A stretch of 64,000 nt of DNA from Symsagittifera roscoffensis (Eukaryota > Xenacoelomorpha > Acoela > Convolutidae), in contig NC_087066.1 of the NCBI RefSeq assembly GCF_963678635.1, positions 30,013,301 through 30,077,300 on the forward strand, given 5' to 3'. Of this stretch, positions 9,500-19,583 are shown one piece after another. The notes below the pieces were generated by a model. The model was not told the DNA's origin. It saw nothing but the letters and a program-made list of their open reading frames with translations, and did no database searches. Made by a program: the position numbers and the translations under genes. Numbering within the stretch: the stretch's first letter is position 1; the number at the start of each line of letters is the position of its first letter.

Positions 9500-10860
9500 A
9501 AATTTGTTAAAAGGAAGGCAAACTCCACTACCGAACAGCAAAAGTGAAAAAGATCACAATAAACGTGATCGACTTGTAATTTCGTTTCGAAAGTGGAATT
9601 TAATTTTAAGATTTCCCAGCGGAATGAAAAATTTACTTTTTGATCCAGTGTTCTCAAATTGAGTTAATTTTACCGAAAAAGTGTCAAAAATAAATTGTTC
9701 TTGCATTTCAAAGAGGTTTGAGGCCATATTTTTTTGAAGTTCGAAGGTTGAGATTCTTTCAAAAAAATAAGTCAGTTTTTTTTTGCGTTCATTACTATCT
9801 TTTCCAACTGTCAGTTGGCTATGTTCTTTTTATAGGTTTCTCATTCTGATACAATTTCGAGTAGAATGTAAATAAGGCGATGTTTCAACGGTACTGGAAA
9901 ATTTTGTTATGTTCTTTGTAACATTGTCTCTTGTGAGCCCTTTCTTTCTAATTGCATAGTCACCCTCATTGATAACCACATAAACGCTTATATTTTTCTC
10001 AAGCTTTGTCAGTGCTGTTTTTAGATGTAATTCACAAAATTTTTTGTCTTAATCTGTTAAAGCTCATCACATTGTATTGTGCTTTGTTTGATCGCCGTCT
10101 TCGGACAGCTTCGTCTAATTTTAATTTGAGAAAATGCCTCGGCTGCTTTTTTTTCGCAGAAATATTCGCAGTTGAATTTTCCAACCTTCGTCAGTGTCGT
10201 CAGCCGTATCAGACCTCGTTGTTTTGACTCCCAATATTTCATGAACTTATTCAAGATCTCTTTTCTGTTAGGCTTTCTGATGTCATCGTTGAATTTTGCG
10301 GTAGCTCTGGCGTCTCACTGATTGTTAAACTACACTTGGTTTCACAGATGAAAGCAAACAATGGTCACCATCCAAAACAAATCGGATAGTTGTTCCCTGA
10401 TATCGGGTTTCGTCTTTCGTGATTTGTGTTCGCTATAAGGAGTTCCCAATGTAGGTATTTACTCTCTTGTATACAAAATTGTTCCGCTTTATCTGATTAA
10501 CAATTTAAATAAACTTTTCTGATCTGTTGAGATCATAAGAGTTAATTGTTTCAATACTAAAAATGTTCGCCCATTTTTTACGACATTTTCATAGGTTTCT
10601 TTTTGCTTTGGCTAAAATGGGCTTCAACTAGCGTAGTGTAATTTTAGTGGCCTCTCGGTAAATACTAAGGGTTTAGTTAATGCTGGATGTTTTGTTTCTG
10701 GGCTGTTTTACTTAAATACTTGATTCATTCCAAAAAAAATTAGTGTGTTAAACAATTTTGACTTGGTCGTTTTTGTCTCGTTTTTTGTTCGCTAGCTGGC
10801 AAATTTGCGCTTGCGCTGTATCGCAAGTGATGCGAAGCTCCTCTTCGCCTGTGTGATGAC
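9500..10860 (+). repeat. Family D repeat copies in intron 4
   Basis: It contains GGCAAACTCCACTACCGAAC with CGTGATCGACTTG (9515-9580), the CATTACTATCTTTTCCAACT / TCAGTTGGCTATG signature (9790-9825) and a 3' end block GATGCGAAGCTCCTCTTCGC with TGTGTGA (10832-10858). The three blocks follow the family order, with unrelated AT-rich sequence between them. Confidence 0.5.
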
Positions 10861-11645
10861 TATCATTCAACACCTCGATGAGTTTTTTATAAATGTTTTT
10901 CACTTGGTAGAATAATTTGGTTCAAGGCTTGAATTTGATTTTTTAGAAGCTCGTTTTCAGAACTTACATCAAGTTACGCTCCTAATAGCCAAATTGGCAA
11001 TGGCGCAAAAATGATTAAATTAAAGTTTCAAGAAATAATTTCTTTTGTTAAGATTTCCAGCTGAATAAAGAAAGTACCAATTGGTCCCAGTGTCAAGTAC
11101 CAGATTCACCAAGCGTCTTGAAATTGAAGGGACTCGGAAGTACTATTGATTGCAATCAATGGTACATCCGAATCCCTTCAGTTTCAAAAACATCGTGAAC
11201 TTGATAAATATCAAGAATCCAAAATATTATTTCGGTTTAAACGGGGTCATTGTATTTTCGCAGATTGTTGGTCAGCTTTAGTTTTCTCGTTCTCATGATT
11301 ATGAGTAAAAGGTTGAAATTTGTTGAAGAAAAGTCCTACAAAATTTTCCAAATTTTTATTTGCAATTTTAGCTTTATTTTTTTCTGAATTTAATGTAGCA
11401 CATTATTTCAGTATTTCAGAGATCTCTCTTAGGATTTTAAATGTTCGCTGATGTCATGCGGACTTCGATGAAATAAGATATCAATTTGACTGCTTAGAGT
11501 AATCTGATGATATTGGTGTTGGAAATGGTCCAGCACATGAGCATCTCATACCTTGTAATGACATGTCTGAATGTTTCCAATGAATAATTCACTTATGCAG
11601 GCATCGGTTGCAAAAAACACATTTTTTAAATAACTTGCTTTTCAG
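10861..11645 (+). other. End of intron 4, no defined feature
   Basis: AT-rich sequence leading to the exon 5 acceptor. A local inverted pair around 11120-11180 (ACTCGGAAGTACT region and its complement) is visible, but nothing else. Confidence 0.4.
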
Positions 11646-11946
11646 GAAACTCTCTCCGAAACATTCGAGCGTTCGACGTGCTGCAACAGACATTCATCAA
11701 CTGCAACACAGCGTCACTTCTCCGGACAATCCTGGAGGTAATTTCGACCATCTACAATGCAGACGTCTCAAACTTCTTCATTCTGTACAACCAGAAAACC
11801 CTGGTCGCATTCGCCCACGTCATTCCAAACAAGTCGCAAGAGGTCTGGGCTCATTACTTCGATCTGCTGGACTTCGTGGCGACTACTTTGAGATTTGTTC
11901 CCATCTTGGAATTGATCACACTATCTTCGCATCTCGAAACCAGAAG
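11646..11946 (+). CDS. WDFY3: WDFY3 exon 5 of window
   Basis: Residues 247-346, beginning GNSLRNIRAFDVLQQTFIN (human GHSVRNVQAFAVLQNAF). It includes ILEVISTIYNADVSNFFIL, aligning with human ILDAITNIYMADNANYFIL. Acceptor TTTTCAG at 11645, donor AAG|GTATGC. The next exon is 7.6 kb away because of the transposon stack in intron 5. Confidence 0.96.
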
Positions 11947-12144
11947 GTATGCAAAAAAGCCAGACAAAATTACTGTCAAGGAGAAAGACCAATTGCCTAC
12001 AAAGCTTACGCGTACAATTTCACTTCTACTGAAAAACATCATCATGTTCCAAACATACGAATGGGGAAAAAATGGGGTAAAATAGGCCCATGTGAACAAA
12101 TCTCCCCTAAAAAGATCAAAGGAGCAATTCCCACCGTCCCTAAA

Positions 12145-12541
12145 ATTAATTCCAGCAAAAGAAGATGGATTTTCATTTGCGCCTTGTATTTTGGGTAATT
12201 TTGGGACGCGTATCATGAAAGACTCATGAACGGTATAATTTTGGGCGAACCGGAAATATGGACCCGATTATCATATTTGAGCCATATTATCTGGACCACG
12301 TGAACTATCTCCCCCCCCCCCCCCCCCCCAAAAAAAAAATATATAAATATAATTTTTTTGGGGTGGGGGTGTTTAGATAGTTTACGTGGTCCAGTTAATA
12401 TGGCTCAAATATGATGATCGGGTCCAAATTTCTGATTCGCCCAAAATTAAACCGTTCATGAGTCTTTCATGTTACGCGTCCCAAAATTACCCAAAATACA
12501 AGGCGCAAATGAAAATCCATCTTTTACTGGAATTAATTCCA
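12145..12541. mobile_element. Palindromic MITE-like insertion with C/A-rich centre
   Basis: Two arms of about 160-170 bp are inverted copies. Left blocks GATGGATTTTCATTTGCGCC and GACTCATGAACGG recur inverted on the right as GGCGCAAATGAAAATCCATC and CCGTTCATGAGTC. The centre is a run of about 19 C followed by A-rich sequence (12310-12350). There is no coding capacity. I cannot define a target duplication because the outer arms end in ATTAATTCC-type AT-rich sequence. Confidence 0.7.
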
Positions 12542-13222
12542 TCCAACCAATCAGATTCGAGCATTGAATTTAAAATATTTTTCATCCCTTGTCCCCCTCT
12601 CCCGAGATAGACCAAGTTAAGATCTTCTGTATGCAGTTAAAATCCCCCTTCCCCACCTCCACTCCAGTTTTCAATTTAATTTGATTTTGCTAAGCGCTCG
12701 CTGCCGTGTAAAATGCTCTATTCTGATTGGCTGAAACTTCGAACTCAGAACCAAGTTAATTGCAATTATCAGACTTGATTATAATCCAAATACAAGCCAG
12801 AATTTTACAGACCAGACCTTACGCCCAAAGAACGAGATGCCATCAAAGTATTCAAAAAATGGAACCAACTACTTCCGAAATCTCATTTGCAGAAAAAATT
12901 TTGCTAAAAAGCGGAGCTAGTTTCAAAATTGATTTGATTTGTACAATTTTGCAATGATTTCATAAAAAAAAAAAAAAAAAAAAAAATAACACTTTAATTG
13001 CACATCGAAATTAATTTCAATACACAAGTGTATGTCAAATTGTTGGAAATAATTGTTGGAAATAAAAAACTATTGCAGTTTTTGATTTTCAACTTAAAAT
13101 AATTGCAATAATTAATTGCAGCCAGAAAAACTACAGTAATTGATTTTCAGTTGCAATACTACTGCAATTAATTTTACGGAGGGAGAGGATGTTAACTTGG
13201 TCCAAAATGTCTTTTTTAAAAA

Positions 13223-13398
13223 GACCAATTTTTGCTGATTCTGCACTCAATCAAAAACAATAGGGCCATTTCCGAGACAAATTTTATCTCACCTATGTCT
13301 ATTTTAAAAAGACCAATTTTTGCTAATTCTGCACTCAATCAAAAACAATAGGGCCATTTCCGAGACAAATTTTATCTCACTTAAGAAAAGCAATCAAA
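13223..13398 (+). repeat. Two-copy tandem repeat, period 88 bp
   Basis: GACCAATTTTTGCTGATTCT at 13223 and GACCAATTTTTGCTAATTCT at 13311 begin two nearly identical units, each running through CAATAGGGCCATTTCCGAG and TTTTATCTCAC. No function is apparent. Confidence 0.8.
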
Positions 13399-13437
13399 TT
13401 TAGCATTGAGCTAGCAAGACTCAGTGATTGATAAATA

Positions 13438-14155
13438 CAGTGCTGGGACAAAACGCGGTTAACTTGAAATTTAAATCGCGTTTTTCTCAAATTGGGTTGA
13501 GTTTAGGTGAAAACTTAAGGAGACAAAACTTGCTTAAAATTTCAGCAGAATTAATATGGTGTAATTTGTTTTTGCAAAATTCGGGCCCAAAATTTTACCC
13601 CAAAAATGGGTCATTTTGGCTTTTCTTAGTTAACCAAAAATTACGCCAAAAACACCCGGTCGATCACTGACATAATTATATCAAAGTGAGCCCCTTACGC
13701 AGCCCAACAAACTTTAAGAAGGGTATATTCTCCAAAAAAAAGTTGCAAACCGTTAAAAAATTGTTTTTAAATAAAAAGTTCATATTTTATATAGTAAAAA
13801 CTACCTTTTTTGTCTATCAAACAAAAATAAATCAACTTATACAATGTTTTGGAGAATATACCCTTCTCAAAGTTTGTTGGGCTACGTAAGAACTCACTTT
13901 ACATATATATATGCCTGTGATCGACTGGGTATTTTTGGCGTAATTTTTGGTTAACTAAGAAAAGCTAAAATGACCAATTTTGGGAAAATTTTGGGCCCGA
14001 ATTTCGCAAAACAAATTACACCATATTAATTCTGCTAAAATTTTAAGCAAGTTTTGTCTCCTTAAGTTTTCACCTAAACTCAACCCAATTTGAGAAAAAC
14101 GGGTTTTAAATTTCAAGTTTAACGCGTTTCGTCCGGTTAATTTAAATCAGCGCTG
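13438..14155. mobile_element. Tc1/mariner-type palindromic MITE
   Basis: Starts CAGTGCTGGGACAAAACGCG after a TA (13436-13437) and ends inverted CAGCGCTG before a TA (14156-14157). That fits the TA target duplication and CAGTG-type termini of Tc1/mariner elements. Arms of about 300 bp are inverted copies around a spacer of roughly 100 bp near 13740-13840. There is no transposase. A related copy lies at 47389-47795. Confidence 0.75.
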
Positions 14156-14599
14156 TAACAACGAATTTAGAATGAATTTAGTGTTGTGCATAAGAGCGCA
14201 GGCAGTCTTTATCCAGCGTAACACCGCACGGCTTGACAAGGGTGGCCATAAAATGCATATAATGTAAATACTCCTCGTCTTAACGCGTCAGCAAAATGTG
14301 CTCTGATCTATATAAAATACAAAGCTTTAACATTGTGATTTCTGACTTTTAAAGCAAAATGTGATATAATGTAAGTTGCTCTGCTGAGAAAAGTGTCCAT
14401 GTAAAGAAAATAGGAATAAAAACGGTTTAAATTGAAATGTTTCAAATGTTTTGGGAGAAATTGACATATATGGAAATGCTGCATGAAGAACTTGCGAATA
14501 TGCGAGCTATAGGTGGTACTACTTGTTGAAATTACATTTAGCGACCACAACGATGTAGTGTTTGATCTGATCTGAACAGGCTTGATAACCTATCTTCTC

Positions 14600-14760
14600 A
14601 TACTTACCTGGCGCCGACCGTCCTCTGATCAAGCAGAGAGGTGGTCCAGGGCGAGGCCTTTGCATTGCACTGCGCGGAGGTTGACCCCTGCGATTTCTCC
14701 AAGTGAGAAACTCGGACGCACAATTTCTTAGTGTGGGGACTGCGTTCGCGCTCTCCCCTC
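14600..14760 (+). ncRNA. U1 spliceosomal snRNA
   Basis: Starts ATACTTACCTGG, the invariant 5' end that pairs with 5' splice sites. Stem-loop I has a GATCAAGCAG loop (U1-70K site, usually GATCAYGAAG). Stem-loop II has loop ATTGCACTGC (U1A site, usually ATTGCACTCC). The GACCCCTGCGATTTC and GAGAAACTCGGACG blocks follow in order. An Sm-like AATTTCTTAG comes next, and then the 3' stem-loop GGGGACTGCGTTCGCGCTC..CCCC. It is about 161 nt, against about 164 for human U1. The layout is complete. The two protein-binding loops each carry substitutions, so it could be a variant gene or a young pseudogene. It lies in sense orientation inside WDFY3 intron 5. I cannot identify a PSE promoter by eye. Confidence 0.93.
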
Positions 14761-14975
14761 TAATATACTGAACTTTCCTTCTTAGTAGAGAATCAAAAAG
14801 TCATCAGGATCTTTGAGTATTTGTTTGTTTCACATGTTGCAAGTCATTTCAAATGATCTACCAAAAAAATGGCATGTACGTCTTAAACAGGACCACAACA
14901 GCGGTTCGCCGTGATGAGCTAGCTGTACAGCTCTTGTGTTAGTCCTTTCCCCCGTGGATAAATGGTCTTAATAAT

Positions 14976-15548
14976 AACAAGACTGCTCGTTTCAGGGTGA
15001 AGCTCTGAATGTTCCGACTGCCTTTTAAGGTTTCATGGAGCAGCAGTAAAAACATTAAAAAAATTAAATGAAATAAAATAAAGCGAAAATTTTTTTTTTG
15101 AATTTTTTATGAAAATCATCCCCCACACGCCATATAAAATACAAAAAGATAGATTTCGTTCCTTGTAACAAATCAATTATGCCAAATAAGCTTCATTCAA
15201 CCAATTTGGAACGATCAGGGTGAAGCTCTGAATGTTCCGACTGCCTTTTAAGGTTTTATGGAGCAGTAATAACATCAAAAAATTAAATGTAATAAAATAA
15301 AATGAAACTTTTTTCTAAAATTTGAAATTTTTTATGGAAATCATTCCCCCACACGCCATTTAAATTACAAAAGGATATATTTCGCTCCTTGTAACAAATC
15401 AATTCTGGCAAATAAGCTTCATTCAACCAATTTGGAACGATTTTAAGACGGATTAACTCTCCGCTTACGCGTTAATAGCGCGAAATATATCGCGAGTTAA
15501 TTGTCCCAAAATGGCAATCTTTAAACCGTCATAACTTTACCAAAAATG
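14976..15548 (-). mobile_element. Helentron-like element, left part, partly duplicated
   Basis: Begins with the family 3' end (AACAAGACTGCTCG, then hairpin-region CAGGGTGAAGCTCTG with two changes). A second partial 3' end starts at about 15214, making a tandem duplication of about 240 bp. The body then runs to AAAAATGAT at 15550, where hAT-associated sequence begins. The rest of the same element resumes at 18788. Confidence 0.65.
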
Positions 15549-16536
15549 ATGGTGGAATCCCTCATGGTCAGGGCTGTAAAAGATGGTATGGCCATACTAT
15601 AGTGGTATAAAATTCCCTTATGGATATGGGCCTCTCGCTCACAATACATTATTGCAATAAAGGCAATTATGGAAAAATATGGTTAAATATGGTAAACTAA
15701 TAAAAGCCATAATAAGAATAAAAAATAATAAAAAATACTCAAAAACAAAAAAAATCAACGGTTTTTTAACGAGTTGTTCAATCGGATCTTGCTAGTATGC
15801 ATGAAATGGTATTGACATTCCAATAAACATGGTTGACATGCAGAAATATCTGGGCTTCCAGATTCATTGGATTCAATTTTTCCGATAGTCAGTGAATATA
15901 CCCCGCACGACACTGAATAACCGCTCAACTATTGTGCTGTTACAAAGCAAATATGAAGGTAACCAGCAAATATACCAAAAAATATGAAGATGTACCCATG
16001 TGAGTCCATCCGTCGACGATGAGCCCAAACTTTTCGGGTAGCTCCTTGATACTTTTCTAAACTTCTTTGGTAACGATATCCAAGTATTTCATAAATGTAG
16101 GGCGAGAAATGGGTTCCTAATTGGTGTACTTTTTCGTTTTATCTTTTTCGACTGTGTTAAACGGTTTGCCCTCTGAAATAATCCATTCCATCCATCCATA
16201 AATGTTTTGGCTTTTTTCGGAGCTATAAACCCGGAAACATTAAAGTTTAGGGATCCTGAACCAGTTGGAATTTGGGATTTCCAATTGGGATGGTCTTTGT
16301 CCATGTGCAAAACCAAATTCCGTATCCTTTGGAAATATCCTGCTTGTAATTATTCGAGCATAATTTGCATTTGAATTGGTTCGCCCCAACATTAGTATAG
16401 AACGGTGACGTCCCATTTGTACCAACGGTCATTTGTACCAAAATGAAAAATCGGTCCCATTTGTACCAAAATAATTCAACTCGATTTCTGATTGGTCGAA
16501 TTGTGAGCCAACGAATTATTACATTAATTTCCTACT

Positions 16537-16736
16537 NNNNNNNNNNNNNNNNNNNNNNNNNNNNNNNNNNNNNNNNNNNNNNNNNNNNNNNNNNNNNNNN
16601 NNNNNNNNNNNNNNNNNNNNNNNNNNNNNNNNNNNNNNNNNNNNNNNNNNNNNNNNNNNNNNNNNNNNNNNNNNNNNNNNNNNNNNNNNNNNNNNNNNNN
16701 NNNNNNNNNNNNNNNNNNNNNNNNNNNNNNNNNNNN
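16537..16736. other. Assembly gap of exactly 200 N
   Basis: An unsequenced run at the centre of the hAT palindrome. The round length suggests a scaffold join of nominal size, so the palindrome cannot be taken as fully resolved. Confidence 1.
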
Positions 16737-16818
16737 CTCACAATTCGACCAATCAGAAATCGAGTTGAATTATTTTGGTACAAATGGGACCGATTTTTCA
16801 TTTTGGTACAAATGACCG

Positions 16819-17330
16819 TTGGTACAAATGGGACGTCACCGTTCTATACTAATGTTGGGGCGAACCAATTCAAATGCAAATTATGCTCGAATAATTACAA
16901 GCAGGATATTTCCAAAGGATACGGAATTTGGTTTTGCACATGGACAAAGACCATCCCAATTGGAAATCCCAAATTCCAACTGGTTCAGGATCCCTAAACT
17001 TAAATGTTTCCGGGTTTATAGCTCCGAAAAAAGCCAAAACATTTATGGATGGATGGAATGGATTATTTCAGAGGGCAAACCGTTTAACAAAAGAGGAACC
17101 CATTTCTCGCCCTACATTTATGAAATACTTGGATATCGTTACCAAAGAAGTTTAGAAAAGTATCAAGGAGCTACCCGAAAAGTTTGGGCTCATCGTCGAC
17201 GGATGGACTGACATGGGTACATCTTCATATTTTTTGGTATATTTGCTTGTTACCTTCATATTTGCTTTGTACCAGCACAATAGTTGAGCCGTTATTCAGT
17301 GTCGTGCGGGGTATATTCACTGACTATCGG
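16819..17330 (+). pseudogene. hAT transposase fragment (BED finger and N-terminal core)
   Basis: In one frame NQFKCKLCSNNYKQD gives the C-x2-C of a BED zinc finger. After a +1 frame change, LVLHMDKDHPNWK supplies the H-x4-H half. The sequence then reads SGFIAPKKAKTFMDGWNGLF and, past an in-frame stop at 17153-17155, KELPEKFGLIVDGWTDMG. The L-I-V-D-G-W-T block is typical of the catalytic domain start of hAT transposases. At least one frameshift and stops make it non-functional. The inverted copy lies on the - strand at about 15920-16425, with a 32-bp indel and a few substitutions relative to this one. Confidence 0.75.
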
Positions 17331-18427
17331 AAAAATTGAATCCAATGAATCTGGAAGCCCAGATATTTCTGCATGTCAACCATGTTTATTGGAATGTCAA
17401 TACCATTTCATGCATACTAGCAAGATCCGATTGAACAACTCGTTAAAAAACCGTTGATTTTTTTTGTTTTTGAGTATTTTTTATTATTTTTTATTCTTAT
17501 TATGGCTTTTATTAGTTTACCATATTTAACCATATTTTTCCATAATTGCCTTTATTGCAATAATGTATTGTGAGCGAGAGGCCCATATCCATAAGGGAAC
17601 TTTATACCACTATAGTATGGCCATACCATCTTTTACAGCCCTGACCATGAGGGATTCCACCATCATTTTTGGTAAAGTTATGACGGTTTAAAGATTGCCA
17701 TTTTGGGACAATTAACTCGCGATATATTTCGCGCTATTAACGCGTAAGCGGAGAGTTAATCCGTCTTAAAATCGTTCAAAATTGGTTGAATGAAGCTTAT
17801 TTGCCAGAATTGATTTGTTACAAGGAGCGAAATATATCCTTTTGTAATTTAAATGGCGTGTGGGGGGATGATTTCCATAAAAAATTTCAAATTTTAGAAA
17901 AAAATTTCATTTTATTTTATTACATTTAATTTTTTGATGTTATTACTGCTCCATAAAACCTTAAAAGGCAGTCGGAACATTCAGAGCTTCACCCTGATCG
18001 TTCCAAATTGGTTGAATGAAGCTTATTTGCCAGAATTGATTTGTTACAAGGAGCGAAATATATCCTTTTGTATTTTAAATGGCGTGTGGGGGGATGATTT
18101 CCATAAAAAATTTCAAATTTTAGAAAAAAATTTCATTTTATTTTATTACATTTAATTTTTTGATGTTATTACTGCTCCATAAAACCTTAAAAGGCAGTCG
18201 GAACATTCAGAGCTTAAACCTTAAAAGGCAGTCATTTAATTTTTTGATGTTATTACTGCTCCATAAAACCTTAAAAGGCAGTCGGAACAAAGTGGAACAA
18301 TATGGAACCACCGGCCATGCATAATGGCCACCGTTTTTCAAGGCTCCTTCCATAATTGTTAGAGTATGGTATGGCCATTATTGCCATGTACAATTATTGT
18401 TTTACAACCCTGCTCATGGTGGAATCC

Positions 18428-18773
18428 CTCATGCGCGAAAGACCGAATGCGCGAAAATAAAAATCAGCCAATCAGATTTCAGTAATCTAAAATTTGGAAG
18501 GAAAGTAAACATTTCCAGGGACTGGAGTATTGATATTGGCCGAATCTAAAAACGGCAGAAATATGCAAAATCTTCAAATTTTTCCTTGACCGCCGCAAAA
18601 GTGGGACAATTTTTACATTTCAAGGGTTTCGTAATGAAAGTAGCAAAATATTGCTTCATTTAATTCATTGTAACTGAATGGCAATTGTTTGTTTAAAAAT
18701 TGACTCTAGGCTAATTTTGTCTTCGGTCCTTGGCCTACAAGTTTTTTCGCCCTTTCGGTCCTTCGCGCATGAG
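18428..18773. mobile_element. TIR MITE with CTCATGCGCGAA ends
   Basis: The left end CTCATGCGCGAAAGACCGAA (18428) is mirrored at the right by TTCGGTCCTTCGCGCATGAG (ending 18773), an imperfect TIR of about 28 bp. It is about 346 bp and non-coding. It lies between the hAT element and the resumed Helentron-like element, so it was probably inserted into the latter before the hAT arrived beside its left end. Confidence 0.6.
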
Positions 18774-18787
18774 AATAGCCCCCAAAT

Positions 18788-18956
18788 TGATCACAGGTGA
18801 AATATTTTTTCAAACTTGAGCTCAGGACAACAATAGCTTTCGAATGATTTAGAAAAATTCCATCAAAAATGGCTAGTTAAGAAGTCGAAATTTGTCTGAA
18901 GAAAAAAAACCGCCCGAGCACAAATATTCTGTTACTTTTGTATCGAAAGTCGGAAC
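18788..18956 (-). mobile_element. Helentron-like element, 5' terminal part
   Basis: Resumes at TGATCACAGGTGAAATAT and ends at GTCGGAAC (18956), the family 5' end on the minus strand. It continues the copy interrupted after 15550. Confidence 0.65.
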
Positions 18957-19073
18957 AATTATAATCTACGAATTACGAAATGGATTAATGAATTAAATTA
19001 AAAAGAGTACAATGAAATCTAAACGTATTACGCAAGAGTTGAGGGATTTCAGTATAAGTTCTGCAAATCATAA

Positions 19074-19107
19074 GAGAGAGCGCGAACGCAGTCCCCACAC
19101 TAATTGA
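19074..19107 (-). pseudogene. U1 snRNA 3'-end fragment
   Basis: The minus strand reads AATTAGTGTGGGGACTGCG then TTCGCGCTCTCT, nearly the same as the Sm/3' stem-loop end of the U1 gene at 14700-14758. Only about 34 nt remain, so it is a fragment and cannot be functional. Confidence 0.7.
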
Positions 19108-19146
19108 GGGTACAAAATCGTATATACTTAACTGTTCAATTATTTA

Positions 19147-19508
19147 GATCTTGTTAACTATTTCCCCCTTTTTTTGGACCCCTTGTTAACTACCCCCCCC
19201 CCCCCTATGCATGTATTATTTTTGACAGCCATTTGTGTATAAAAAATGCATTTCAAGAATGTCAACAATTAAGTGGGTTTTCGTTTTCGCGCGTTTGTAT
19301 TTGTATTACTCACTATTTATATAATACCCACAAAAAAATTTTAAATATATATTTTCTGAAAATTGTTTTAAGCTATTGAAAATGTGGCGGCCGCCAAAGT
19401 TGAATTTCTGAAAACCGAAATAGGGGGGCTAATAGTTATCAATATCCAATTGTTTATAGAGGGGAGATTCGTTACAAAGTACCATAGGGGGAAATAGTTA
19501 ACAAGATC
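19147..19508. mobile_element. 362-bp MITE with perfect 23-bp terminal inverted repeats
   Basis: The left end GATCTTGTTAACTATTTCCC (followed by CCT) is exactly mirrored at the right end. The interior is non-coding, with a 13-C run at about 19193-19205. The right end lies 76 bp before the exon 6 acceptor. Confidence 0.7.
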
Positions 19509-19583
19509 CGAGTTGAGCTTAAGATCGAATAACCAAAATGGAAAATGGTATGGAGTGCTTAATAATAATTTTTTGTTTTTTAG

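Larger units (their letters stand above)
15569..18412. mobile_element. hAT-superfamily transposon, internally inverted and broken
   Basis: Termini CAGGGCTGTAAAA (15569) and the inverted TTTTACAACCCTG (ending 18412) are flanked by the direct 8-bp repeat CTCATGGT (15561-15568 and 18413-18420). That is the TSD length and terminus type of hAT elements. Inside are transposase remnants: a BED-type finger and an LIVDGWT block. The interior is a large inverted repeat around a 200-N assembly gap: left arm to 16507, right arm from 16737. The arms also include about 340 bp of the flanking Helentron-like element. The inner inverted end is at 17643, followed by the inverted TSD ACCATGAG. Confidence 0.8.

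Noticed and set aside
11854-12216. 120-codon minus-strand ORF and 196-codon + strand ORF (11608-12198)
   Set aside because: Shadows of WDFY3 exon 5 running into the palindromic insertion; the true exon is in another frame.
16443-16997. 184-codon ORF spanning the N gap
   Set aside because: The frame is open only because N is read as X. The sides are inverted copies of one hAT fragment.
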